Positions 47,959 through 59,408 of a stretch of 64,000 nucleotides of DNA are shown one piece after another. Position 1 is the first letter of the stretch, and the number at the start of each line of letters is the position of its first letter. The stretch is from NCBI GenBank assembly GCA_964007475.1, contig OZ023274.1, forward strand, positions 100,015,322 through 100,079,321, written 5' to 3'. A program made the translations under genes and the position numbers. The stretch is from Hybos culiciformis. Taxonomy: Eukaryota; Arthropoda; Insecta; Diptera; Hybotidae. The notes below the pieces were generated by a model that saw only the letters and a program-made list of their open reading frames with translations, ran no database searches and had not been told where the DNA came from.

Positions 47959-48658
47959 CATTATTTTTGTTTGTGTTCTTTTTTTTTCAATTTTAAAGTT
48001 GTAGAAATTAGAATATATATTTATAAATATCTCTTGTAATCCTAAATTTTGTAAAATAAAACAAACAAAAAAAACTCAAAAAAAAAGGATATTTCAAAAA
48101 GAAATCTGGAACTATTTTATTTTTCGTTAATCTGATGCCCTGATTTTTAGAATTTATATTCGTGGTAAATTTAAACTCTTTCATAACAAAATAATATTTT
48201 TTATAATAATTATAAGTTATTTTTTGGCTCATTGCTTCTGTAAAAGAGATATGATATGGCGCGGCATTTCTTTATAGCATTAAATATGTGAGTATACTTA
48301 TACAAGTTTGAAATTTGAATCAAGTTTAGTAAAAATATATTTCCAATTATGTATAGGAGGTATTAATTGAGCACTTTTCAATTATGTGTCATCTCGCATC
48401 GTTGGTAATAGACTATTATTTTCAGAATACTTTTAGAAATTAATATTTCGTATAAAAAAACAAAGATTTTTTAAAGTTACGTTACAACAGATTAACTATG
48501 AAGTCTTACCGTTTTTGGTGGAAAAAAATTATTTAACAATTTCATAATTATTTAATAAAATCACCTGCGCTGATTAACGTTTGCCAATATTTTTAATTAA
48601 TTCAAACCATTAAATATCTTGACATATGAAAAAATGGAAAGAAATTGAGCTTAATGTA

Positions 48659-50083
48659 AAATGACCATATATTTTATTCTGAAATCCCAGACCAGTTCAA
48701 ATAAAAATGAAAAAAAGACTTAACCCATTCCTCAAGATATAATTTTCTTAGTTTATTTAATTGTTCCGAATTAAAATATCATAGAGTTTTCATTTTATTC
48801 ATTTAATTAATATCAAAAATTAAAAAAAATAAATAAAAAAATAAAATAATTAGTCTTTATATTTTTTATTACAAGAAATAAACTTTATAAAAATAAACTA
48901 ATAATAATATTGCATAAATAAGCGTAAGTATTTAAAGTACACGTTAATTAAGCTTATTTTTCTGCTGAGTGAATTTTTTTTTTAGTAAATCTTCATCTAA
49001 TATGTATATAAAAATCAAAATTCTCTGTTTCTCTGTTTCTCTGTCCTCTGTCCTCAATCACGCCTAAACCGCTTGACCGGTTTGGCTGAAATTTTGAACT
49101 TAAGTATCATTGGGGCCCGAAATGGTTATAGGGTACTAGAAATTTTGATCCGAGGCCCCGGCGGGGGGCTACCTTAGAAGCCGGTTTCTAAATTTAGGTA
49201 TATTCCAATAAAATATAGTAGCGCTGGACCCGAAAACCCTATTTAAAAAACTGGATGTTGAGAGGCCCACAACCGTTGTCCCAGGGCTCAATTGGGGAAA
49301 TTTTGAAATTTTGAAGTTAAGTAGCATTGGACCCGAGATGGTTATAGGGTACTAGAAATTTTATTCCAAAGCCCCGACGGGGGGCTACCTTAGAAGTCGA
49401 TTTTGCAATTTAGGTATATTCCGATAAAATGTTGTAGCGTTGGACCCGAAAAGCCTATTTAAAAAACTGGATGTTGACAGGCCCCCGACCGTCCCAGGGC
49501 TCAATTGGGGGCTATACAACAAATTTCGAAATTTTAAAATTTTGAAAATAAAGAGCCTAGAGACCCGATTGGTTATATTTTTGATCCGAGGCAACGAGGG
49601 GGGGCTACCTTAGAAGGCGGTTTTGCAATTTAGGTATTTATTATAGCGTTGGATCCGAATCGACTATTTAGGAGACTGGATGTGTTAAAGCATCGGGGAA
49701 GTGGCTATTTAACAAATTTTGAAATTCTGTTTTTTTAGTGCAAAAAATGAAATTTAGGTATATTCCGATAAAATATTATAGAGTTGGAATCGAATCGACT
49801 ATTTAGAAGACTGGATGTGTTAAGGCACCGGGGAAGTGGATATTTAACAAATTTTGAAATTCTGTTTTTTTAGTGCACAAAATCTGGATTAAAGTGTTTT
49901 GATATAAATATAAGTTCGGAACTACCGTGCGAAGCCGGGTATTTCGACTAGTTACTTATAAAACTCTTTTCATGAATAGGAGAAATTACACAATACGGGA
50001 CACTTTCCGGGACAATTTTCAATGCAGGACATACGATTTAAATCCGGGAAAGTCCCGCATAATCCGGGACGTCTGGTCACTTT
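48659..50083. mobile_element. Inverted-repeat DNA transposon relic with 11-bp flanking duplication, host of a Helitron
   Basis: AGCTTAATGTA is present at 48648-48658 and again at 50084-50094. The left end begins AAATGACCATATATTTTATT and the right end reads, on the complementary strand, AAAGTGACCAGACGTCCCGG. The shared terminus is AAA(G)TGACCA. The right subterminal part has repeated CCGGGAC motifs. Without the 957-bp Helitron the element would be about 470 bp, so it was already non-autonomous. The TGACCA terminus recalls some hAT elements, but an 11-bp duplication is longer than the usual 8, so superfamily is open. Confidence 0.6.
48996..49952 (+). mobile_element. Non-autonomous Helitron, 957 bp, with internal tandem units
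   Basis: The element starts TCTAATATGTATATAAAAAT and ends CTAGT, inserted between A (48995) and T (49953), with no target duplication, as expected for Helitrons (TC...CTRRT, A|T target). Eleven to 25 bases before the end lies CCGTGCGAAGCCGGG, which can form the usual 3' hairpin, though imperfectly. The interior has three to four diverged copies of a 130-230-bp unit containing GGTTATAGGGTACTAGAAAT, GGGGGGCTACCTTAGAAG and CAGGGCTCAATTGGGG, starting near 49095, 49315, 49545 and 49740. No Rep/helicase frame exists. Confidence 0.78.
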
Positions 50084-51286
50084 AGCTTAATGTATATCAG
50101 AAAAAATCTAAGCTGAAGATGTATAAAAAAATCTGAAATAATTTTCACAATGTATAATCATTGCAATCAATAATAAATTATATATATCATTTTTACAACT
50201 TTTTTTTTATACTTTCAGACGCCTTTTGAAAGTGGAAAATGTTGTAAATTTTGTCCCCATTATTTGTACAAAATTGTTTGCTATATCTCATCACACAATC
50301 ATTTAACTGATTTATATATTTATTTGAATAATTTTTATTAGATATAATAGCCTAGCACACATAAATATGTCACCAACTACCTGGTAATTTGAACTTTAGT
50401 TATACGGGCTACCCAATAAAATAAATCAAAATAGAAATAAAAAATATACACATAATATACACATATAAGATTTTAAAAAATTTTGGTTAAAAAAGTTTTA
50501 ATGTTTTCGAATGCGAAAACAAAGGTATACCTATCATTTTAATTGAAAAAAGTTTCTGAATGTGATACGCATCAACAACAACAATAATTTTTTAAACTTA
50601 ATTTTTTTTTTTTTTTTAAATGAATCATTTGTTTTTCATTCTTTAAGATGATGCAATTTGTGGTAATTCTTCTATAGGTAACTTAATATGTATATAGTAT
50701 ATAGAACACTATTGAAAATAAAATTTCTGAAGTATATATATAATCGTTAGATTGTAGCGTTTGAGATTTCTTTTTATTCTGAATTTGGTTCTCATTGAAA
50801 ACTTGTATAATGACAAAAAAAAAAAAACTAGATGCTATGAAGATGTTTAAAAACGACCAAAGATCATGAGAAGTTGAAAAATTTTTAAGAACTAGACAAA
50901 TTTTTTTTTTAACTAGGAGAATAGAATGTTGCAATTCGTTGCAAATTTTGAATTCGATTTTACTTTTCAGACTTATTGTAAAAAAAACGATAAAATGAAA
51001 GCAATTTAAATTTTTGATAATTAAATGATGTTCTGTTTTGTAAAATTTTAAGTTATAATGTAAATAATTGATGTTTAATAGAAATTTCGTCTTCTATACG
51101 GGCAAAATTGTATACATAGGTTCATTAATTTTTTTTTTGTTATTTTTAAGTTTTAATTTGTATCAGTATATATTAATTATTATAATTTTATACCTTAAAA
51201 CAATGGTATTAACGTCCTTCTGAATGTCATAAAATTATTGGTGTCTTATAACGATCTTAAAAAAATAAATATTTAAGCATTCAGAT

Positions 51287-51355
51287 TTCTCAAGTAGATC
51301 TCGAATAGATCTCGAATTTTTAATTTCTCAAGTAGATCTCGAATTTTTGATTTCT
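51287..51355. repeat. Short tandem repeat around AGTAGATCTCGAAT
   Basis: ATTTCTCAAGTAGATCTCGAAT-type units occur twice, with an extra AGATCTCGAAT copy between. Confidence 0.75.
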
Positions 51356-52793
51356 CGTGATTGTAATGTCTAATAATAATTGTATAACCCTGCATAGATT
51401 TTGTTTACCAAAACTATACAATTTATTTAATTACTTCTCAATAAAAGGATACTCAAAGGTATAAATTCAATTTTGTCTAACAACTTGTAACCCAATTTGT
51501 TAGTTAAAAAAAAAAAACATTAAAATTATACATACTGTATTATGCATTTATTTTTGGATTACGTTCACCTCACGAAAATCAAACTAGAAAACATTTTTGC
51601 ATTAAAAAAAAAAAGAAATACAATTTCACTTGAAAACGTACAAAAGTATAAAAGTGGAAAATAAAAAAAAAAAAAAAATCTCATACTTTTAGGCGCCTTG
51701 CAATTATTTGTAATCCAAACATTTTGTTTGTACACATTTATAATTTTTCAATTTTTTCTTTTTGTTTTTTTTACTCTTCTCGCATCTTGTATCCCTTTTA
51801 AATTTTTCTTCCTATATATTTTTACATTTATTCATTCTTTTTTTTTTGTGATTCCATTTATGCAATATATATATGTCCGTAATGATTTTCACTTTTTCTT
51901 TTCTTTGCTTGCTACTTCATTTGTATATGCACATTATTATTATGCTTAGATTTTATATTATTATTTTTTTTTTTGTGATTATTTTATTTTCTATTTTTTA
52001 TTTTTTTTTTTAATTTTGCATATTCATAAGAATTCACTTTCTATTTTTATATATACTTTTGCGTATATAAAAAAAAAATTTATTTTATTAGAATTTTTTT
52101 TATTATTTTATTATTATTATTATTTTATTATTATTATTTTTAAGAAAATATAATATCCTGCAACTTGCAATAGACTTATCATATAAAAATCAATAAATGT
52201 TTTATGTTTTTTTTTTTTTTTTTTTGATTTTTAAATTTTTCTCTCTCAAATAATGTAATTTTAAATAGAATTAAAATAAATATAATGGTTAATTAATTTT
52301 TAGCAAACTTTTAGGCGATGTATAATTGGAAATACAAATTGAAAATGCGTTTTCAAATTAACCAAAATTTGATTTATTAGTTTTTACTTTTTTTGCGACT
52401 ATTCTTCTTTTTTTCCTATTCATATATTTATTTAAATTATAAACCTAATATTCATTTATTTATTATTCATGTTAAATAACTTAGTAATATAGTTCCCAGT
52501 CGTTAATATTTGTTTATTTTATTTTTAAATTAAATTATATTATTTTGCATATTTTCTGAATTCAAAAAAAAAAAAAAAAATAACTATAGTTTTCACTTCA
52601 ATTGTACAAGAAATGAAATAAAAGAAAATAATATTATTTTTTTTTCACAATGAATGAAAAAAAAAGGATATGATAAAATCTAAAAATAGATACAATAATT
52701 TTTTTTTTTTTTTGGCTTTTTCTTTTATATCTCTTCTCTATATATATAATTTTCCTTTTTTTTTTTTTTTTCTTGTTCCTTAAAGAGAAAATT

Positions 52794-52826
52794 CAAATGG
52801 CGGGCTGACTGCACTCCCGCCACTTG
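52794..52826 (-). ncRNA. GC-rich 11-bp hairpin (candidate structured RNA or regulatory element)
   Basis: Arms CAAATGGCGGG (52794-52804) and CCCGCCACTTG (52816-52826) with an 11-base loop. The only mismatch becomes a G-U pair on the - strand, so a minus-strand RNA would fold perfectly. The element stands alone in strongly A/T-rich DNA. It also lies in a 21-codon minus-strand frame (MVKLAQTSGGSAVSPPFEFS, then L). The class is not identified; it could be an upstream exon, an enhancer or a chance hairpin. Confidence 0.3.
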
Positions 52827-54589
52827 TTTGGGCGAGCTTAACCATGATTTGAATTTTGGAATTATTTCACTCACTATAGGTATATATATTAATTAAAAGA
52901 AAAAAAAATTTTTAATTTGAAAATTTATTTTAATTATAAAAAAAAAAAAAGTATGTATATGTATATTTCTTTTTAACCGTTAGAAAAATTAAAAGTTGTT
53001 GATTTTTAATTTTTTATTTTTTTGGAGTAAGAGTTTGTTGAAAATTTTCACAAAAAACAGCAAAAAAAAAATTAAAACTAATTTAGTAATAATTATTATT
53101 TAACTAATTAAAGAAATAATTTTTAAGAAAGTTATTGTTTTTTTTTTTATTATTATTTTTAATTTTTTAAATTAATATAATTTTATTTTATATTTCTTTT
53201 TAAATTCAACTGTTTTGCGGTTTCTTAGTATCACCTTGCTAAGGGATGAAACGCGAATGAAATTGAGAATTTATATAATTCGGATATCTTTCGTTTAAGG
53301 ATACAAGTTATTTATTTTTATTTTATTTTTTTTAATGTGAAGGATTTTTATTATAGTGAAAATTTGAGAACTTTTTTTTTGTATTTTCGAAATGAGAATC
53401 ATAAAGTGGAAAATGAGAGTTACAGAATGAAACTTTTTTATTGAGAAATTTTTATGTATAAAAAAAAAAGTTTTTAGTATGTAATTTATATAAAATAAAC
53501 TTTCTATGCTTTTAAAAAAATTAACAAGAAAAATTATGTTTATATGCACAGAAATTTACAATTTCAATTTCTATCTTATTTTTTTGAATGCAAAATAAAG
53601 TGAGAAACAAATAAGTTTCTGAAAATATCCTACGACGGATCTATATTTTTTAAGAATTTCTATCAGCCAGAACTATCAAAACTTTAACTTTTTTTTATTT
53701 GCCCGGCTAGGTTTTGAAGAATTTTGTGTGAGAAGAAGGAACATTTTTTTTTCAGTGCAATAATTTTATCTTTTTTTTTTTTTTTTTTTTAAATACCTAA
53801 AACCATTCCACTGCTGATAGCAAATTTTAATGCGTTTATTATTATTATAGTGTTGACGTATAACATATCACAATAAACATTTTAACTTTTAAAACTGTTG
53901 TATAGAAAATTTTTCTTCCGTTTCCCAACAAAAATTTTCTCTTTTCTAGAATAATATACACAAACTCTGAGTGTAATATTATTCTCTTGTTTATTAAGTT
54001 TGAGGCTGTTGAGGTCTGAGAGATCCGTTGAAAATTATATAGAAACTATATAATAATTGTACGGAGAAAATTTATTTATGTTTTTTTTTTTAATCTAAAA
54101 TGCATGCAGTTTTTTTTTATCTGTAAATAAAAAAAAAAAAAATTTTAGTAGCTTTTAAAAACAACAAAAAAGCGCAGGATTTATTTCCGGTTAAAAAAAA
54201 AAAAAGTTTTCTAAAAACTTTTATTGTAAAATGATTTTGCTCCAGGAATTATAAAAATGATGTTCCTATTTTTAGTTTTTTATTTTTTTTTATTCATTTG
54301 CATTTTGTAGGTTGTTTTAGCGCATCATAATGATTAATTTTAATTAGAAAAATATAGATCTTTCAATATCATAATACCAATTTAGTCATATGCACAAATA
54401 TAATAATTTTCAAATTCCAAGCCCTATTGTTCGAGTCTTTGGGCTCTAACCATTTTTAACTTCCTCTAATGTCTAATCCAATATAGTAATTTTTAGTCGA
54501 AATCCATTAAAATCATGTACACAAATATAATTATTTTCGTCGAAAACCAATCACTAGTTCGAATTCTTGAGATGGTTGAGAGACTCGAA

Positions 54590-54805
54590 CTCCGAAACCT
54601 GAAATGATTGAATCTCAATTTTGAGTCAAGATGAAAGTGAACGTGGCTTTTGAAGGAAAAAAATTATTATTTGGCTGGTTCAAAAGTTCAAAAACTCTAA
54701 CCTCCGAAACCTGAAATGATAGAATCTCAAATTTAAGTCAAGATGAATGTGAACGAGACTTTTACAGAAATTTTAAAGAAAATCACTTGGCTGATTCAAA
54801 AGTTA
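54590..54805. repeat. 112-bp tandem duplication
   Basis: Two diverged units begin at 54591 and 54703 with TCCGAAACCTGAAATGATNG, followed by AATCTCAA, AGTCAAGATGAA, GTGAACG and TTGGCTG-TTCAAAAGTT. A weaker related segment may precede it at 54440-54560. Confidence 0.82.
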
Positions 54806-57133
54806 CAAGTATTTAAGTGGCGGACAATCTGCCGGCAGACATTTAATGAAAACATATAGTTGCCTTTTCGATTAACATTTTGATTTTTGATTAACATTAT
54901 TCAATGAAACGTGATCTTGTACAGCCACTGTGTATCCTTATATTTATGAGATTAAATTGTAAATAATTAAAATATAGATCAATTGGAACTAGATATTACA
55001 GTTTACTTATAAATTCAAAATAATTAATTTAATTTAAATAAAGTTTGATTTTTTTTTTTTTTATCGAAATTGTGATCTCAGTTAAATTTTACATTTTGTA
55101 CTCAATTGTACAAACTTTAATGCTTATTTAGTCGCATGTGTTCTTAATAAAAATAAAGGCTATACAAAACCCATTTAGAAGGAATAAAATAGTGTGTATG
55201 CCAACAGCCACCAATGCCAATAAAAATAAAAGCATTGAAGTTATTATCAGTGCATTGTGTTTTTATTTATTATTACTATTACAAATTTTTCACGAATATG
55301 GGTTTTTCACAAATGATGTGGCAGATAAATGAAATTATATAATTTTATTTTTTTTTTTTATTTTAATATAGTTTAGTACATCTAGTCTATATAGGTAATT
55401 ATGTTTTGTATAATTGAAAATCTCATTATTAATCTATTCTCCAAAAAAAAAAAAAATCATTAAATATACAATAATTTCATTTATACACAATTGATTAAAG
55501 AAAGAAAGAACTAATTATTTAAAATACCTTAGATTTAGTAGTTCCTATATGTGGCTATATTAATGTGACAATCAATACAATATTGATTGTGATTGTGAAG
55601 GTTGTCAAAAAAAAAAACCATATAAATGAGCTAACATTGATAACATTTTATTTTATACATATTATGTGTTCATCATATAGTCTTAAAAAAAATATATATA
55701 CATATTTAATAAAATTGCATATATCATTATTATTATTTTCGCTTTATTTTAATGCGAGATTTATTTATCTTTTGCAAAAATTCTTAAAAAGATCCGAAAT
55801 TTTAGTTTTTTAATTTGATATTTTATTTTTCTTGCGCGTAGGTGGTATACGAAAAAGTTTTCTTCTATTTTATGGTCGAGTTAATTTTTTTTATTTTTTG
55901 TGTTATCTTTTTTTGGCAATATAAAATGTAAGTTCTTGTGTTTTAAAAAAAAAAAAAATTATGAAATAAAAATGAATTAATGTTGGTTTGTTATTTGTTT
56001 TTTTTTTTTTTAATTTTTTTATTTTTTCCTTTTATTTTTACAAATTCATTCAGAAAATTATCTCACAAAGATACACGAGAAAAAAAAAAAATATAAAAAA
56101 TTAAAGAACAGAGACACGAATTTTTTTGTTTTTTTTTTTTCGTCTTATTTTGTCAAAATAATAATATAAAAATATATTTTTGATATCGATTTTATTTTTA
56201 TTTTTAGCTTTTTTAGAAAGTTAAAAGTTTATTTTTTTTTTTTTTTTAGTTTCTTATGTATATCCATATATAAATACTATATATTAATATAAAATTTTTC
56301 AGTTTTTTTTTTAGTGAATTTATGTTCTTATAGGAAAATTGATGACATACGTGCTTGCTTCGAAATGCGTTGTTTTTTTTTTAGTTAGAAAAAAAAAAAT
56401 AATGAATGAAAAATTGTTAACATTTTAACACTCAAGCGATTGCGATGGTAGTAAATTGTTGATTATACATTGTCTGAAATTACTTAATATATTGTACAAA
56501 ACAGGAGAGAAAATTTCAAGGATAAAACTTTAATTTATTATTTTATTTTTTAATTAAAAGTAAAATCTTATTAATTTCAGAAACTGAATAAAAACCGAGT
56601 GGATCTAAATTCTTAGGCATATAATAAAAATTAAATTAAAATTATTTATAACAACCATGATATTTTAAATTATTTTTTTTTTTAAGGAATGCAAATTTAT
56701 TCGATCGGTAACCCTGTTAATTTTCCGTTCCCCAGAAAATTGGATTTTTTTATTTTTATTTTTCATTTTCATTTTCCAATCATACAAATATACTTTCAAG
56801 GAAAATTTTTAATATAAAAATATAATAGCAAAAAGAAAAATCCTAAAGCTTATTCATAAAAGTTTTTCTTCAAGTGGAAAATGAGCTTTTTTGTTTTTTT
56901 ATTATTGAACAGACACATTTATATAAAAAACAGAACGAAAAAAAAAAAAAAACATCATCAAGTTCGGTATAGATACAAATTCTCATATAATTTCAAGCAA
57001 ATACATACAAAACAAAAAATCATTTTCCATTGAGAGTACAATTTTCATATATTTTTCCTAACATAGTATCTATTTTATATAGCAAAAAAAAAAAAAAAAA
57101 ACAAAATAATAATAATTCAAAATTTTCTCTTTG

Positions 57134-57195
57134 GTGGGTGCGCCAGCAAAAACACCCACGCATAATTGTGACGTGAGCAAAAGACCGACCGACTC
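57134..57195. promoter_or_regulatory. GC-richer island: hairpin plus CRE-like site
   Basis: GTGGGTG and CACCCAC (57134-57140, 57153-57159) form a 7-bp hairpin. It is followed by TGACGTGA, one base off the CRE palindrome, and by ACCGACCGACTCC. A (TA)n box of about 12 bases lies just beyond at 57217-57230, suitably placed for a minus-strand start near 57190. A promoter for the minus-strand precursor gene is possible but unproven. Confidence 0.25.
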
Positions 57196-57854
57196 CACAG
57201 TCATGGAAAAAAAAATATATATATATATAAATTTTTTATTTTTTTTGTATTAAGCAATGAATATTATTTTTGTTATTATTATTATTATTATTTCGTTTTT
57301 CATCTATCCATAGTGATTCATTCAAGTATTATGTTCTTTTCAAAGAAAATATAATTATACTTTTTTTTTGGAGAAAAATAATTTCAAATTTTTAAAATAT
57401 ATATAACATACAAAAAAAAACCAAATTTTCTGAAAGATCTGTCTGTTGTAAACAAAATATAATTTTAAGTAATAAGTTAATGTACCTACCTAAAATATTG
57501 TGTAAATATAATTGTAATAAAAGTTCTCTAAGGATCATACATATACATATAATGTGTTGTACATGTATAAATAAAATATTTTGCAGTTTAAGAACGATGG
57601 TGGTCAGAAAATTCATAACACATTAATAGAAAATGTATAACACTATACATATAAATATATATAGGGAGCGCAATAAGATATAATATAAAGCAACCCCCGA
57701 ACGGAAACGTGGAGCCAGTATGTTTGCAGACAGAGTTTAAAAAAAAAATAAAATTTCCTAAAAAGTAAGTTGTAAACAACAGGAGCATAAAATTGCTCAA
57801 TTTATGAGTTCTTATGAAAATACATAAAGAAAAAAAAATGTTTTTTCTTCTTCT

Positions 57855-57935
57855 TTATAAATTTTTAAATGTATTTGTGCATCGTAATTTTGCTTCATGT
57901 GATGTCAGAGGACCAGCAAGCACTGTATAATATAT
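57855..57935 (-). CDS. Candidate minus-strand terminal exon, 26 codons
   Basis: On the - strand a strong acceptor (TTTCTTTTTTCTCTTCAG) is followed by 26 open codons, IYYTVLAGPLTSHEAKLRCT then NTFKNL, and a TAA at 57857-57855. The other two frames close within 10-13 codons. Base composition is richer in G+C than its surroundings. The + strand of the same stretch also reads a protein-like MSEDQQALYNISEEKKEMG, so strand choice rests mainly on the acceptor. It would belong to a gene lying to the right. I do not recognise it and 26 codons can be open by chance. Confidence 0.22.
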   Translation of the reverse strand: MYYTVLAGPLTSHEAKLRCTNTFKNL

Positions 57936-58550
57936 CTGAAGAGAAAAAAGAAATGGGTACAATTAAAAAGAAAAAATATAATATTAAAAATTTTTAATAT
58001 TTTTTTGGTACACACTTTACCATTGAAACAATTATGAATTAATGTGAAGCATTTTTGGTTATCAGTTTCACCCAAGATTTTCATTGGAATGAATCAATTT
58101 ATACGATTGGTTTTTGGTTTTATTAATTTAAATAAATTTATGTTTTTAGAAATGTCGATCAATTTTGTAGTTAAAAATTATGTTTCCTAAGCTCTTGATT
58201 AATGAAATGCTATGTTACATTATTCGGTGATGTGAGATTTTTATATTCCTATATAACATCGGTTCAATAATTGCGTATCATAGATATCAATTTCATCATA
58301 GATATTTAATTTTAAACTCTAATTTATTACAAAAATATTATTTTTTCATTAGAATATGTGGGAATTCTAAATTTATATACTAATTCATGTTTTTTAAATA
58401 AAAATAAAATCTGCCCAATTATAGCAAATTTCCCGATTACAGTCAAAAATAACTAATGAATAAATTATTATAAAAAATGTTAAAGTCAAGGCCAGAAAAA
58501 ATAATATGAACATTTTGCTAATAAAGTGTACAATTTAATTACAAAGTCTA

Positions 58551-58568
58551 GTCTAGACCGTCGCGACG
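58551..58568. promoter_or_regulatory. Adjacent palindromes GTCTAGAC and CGTCGCGACG
   Basis: The 8-bp palindrome GTCTAGAC is the classical Smad binding element. It directly abuts a perfect 10-bp GC-rich palindrome, of the kind Mad can also tolerate. The pair stands in A/T-rich DNA. A functional role is inference. Confidence 0.3.
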
Positions 58569-59044
58569 TGAATATCGAATCAACAACTAATGTATGACAA
58601 GGATAATATACCCAGTACACTATGACTAAGAAAATTTTAACTGATAATTCTTTCAATTTTTAAGTTGTGTAAAATATACTGATAATAAAAAATTGTATAA
58701 TCATATGATTGAGACAAAAAAAAAACTTTATTGTAGTTTTTCTTGGTATAAACAACTAGGTGGGTACTTATTATTGTTAAAGAAATGTGATTATCTTTAA
58801 TTAATATTCTAAATTTACAAATTCTTCGGAGAAATTAAAGAAAACAGATCTGAATAATTTTTGAATGCTTTTACATTTTATAAAATAAAATACCCACATA
58901 GTTGAAATAATATCATCATAATAGTGTTAGTTATAGGCATATTACTGTACTTACAACGCGTTATAAATTTAGGGTTAACAATAATATGCAATTATTTCTA
59001 GGGAAAAAATTAAAAATCATGTATTTAATTTACTGTAAGGCTTA

Positions 59045-59408
59045 GTACGCTGTGAAAAAAGAAAGGTTGCAAAAAATATCACTGAAAAATATCTGAAAAA
59101 TGTTTGATAAATTTTGACAACTATTTGACACAAGCATCTGATTATTTTTATTAATTTTTTATTATTCTAACCCAATAATAAACAAATCAAACAAACTTTT
59201 TTTTGTAATGTCAAGTTTTTGCAATCATTTAACTTCCTGAGTAAAAAAATATTTGCAAAAAAGCAGCTGCAAAATAGATTTTTTGTCACCCAGTAAACAA
59301 TTTTTTTTTATCAGCGTACTACAAAGCAAAAACTAAAAAAAAAATTATTCAAACATTTTTCAGCAGCAAAAATTTATCTGAAAAATCTCATTTTTTTCCA
59401 CAGCGTAC
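59045..59408. mobile_element. MITE, 364 bp, flanked by TA
   Basis: Ends GTACGCTGTGAAAAAAG and CTTTTTTCCACAGCGTAC-like (complementary), both bordered by TA (59043-59044, 59409-59410). Subterminal CTGAAAAAT motifs recur in both orientations. A second GCGTACTAC copy lies inside near 59313. TA duplication fits a Tc1/mariner-type mobiliser. Confidence 0.62.

Noticed and set aside
52805..52815. Iron-responsive element in the loop of the 52794 hairpin
   Set aside because: The loop lacks a CAGUGN hexaloop and the stem lacks the conserved bulged C.
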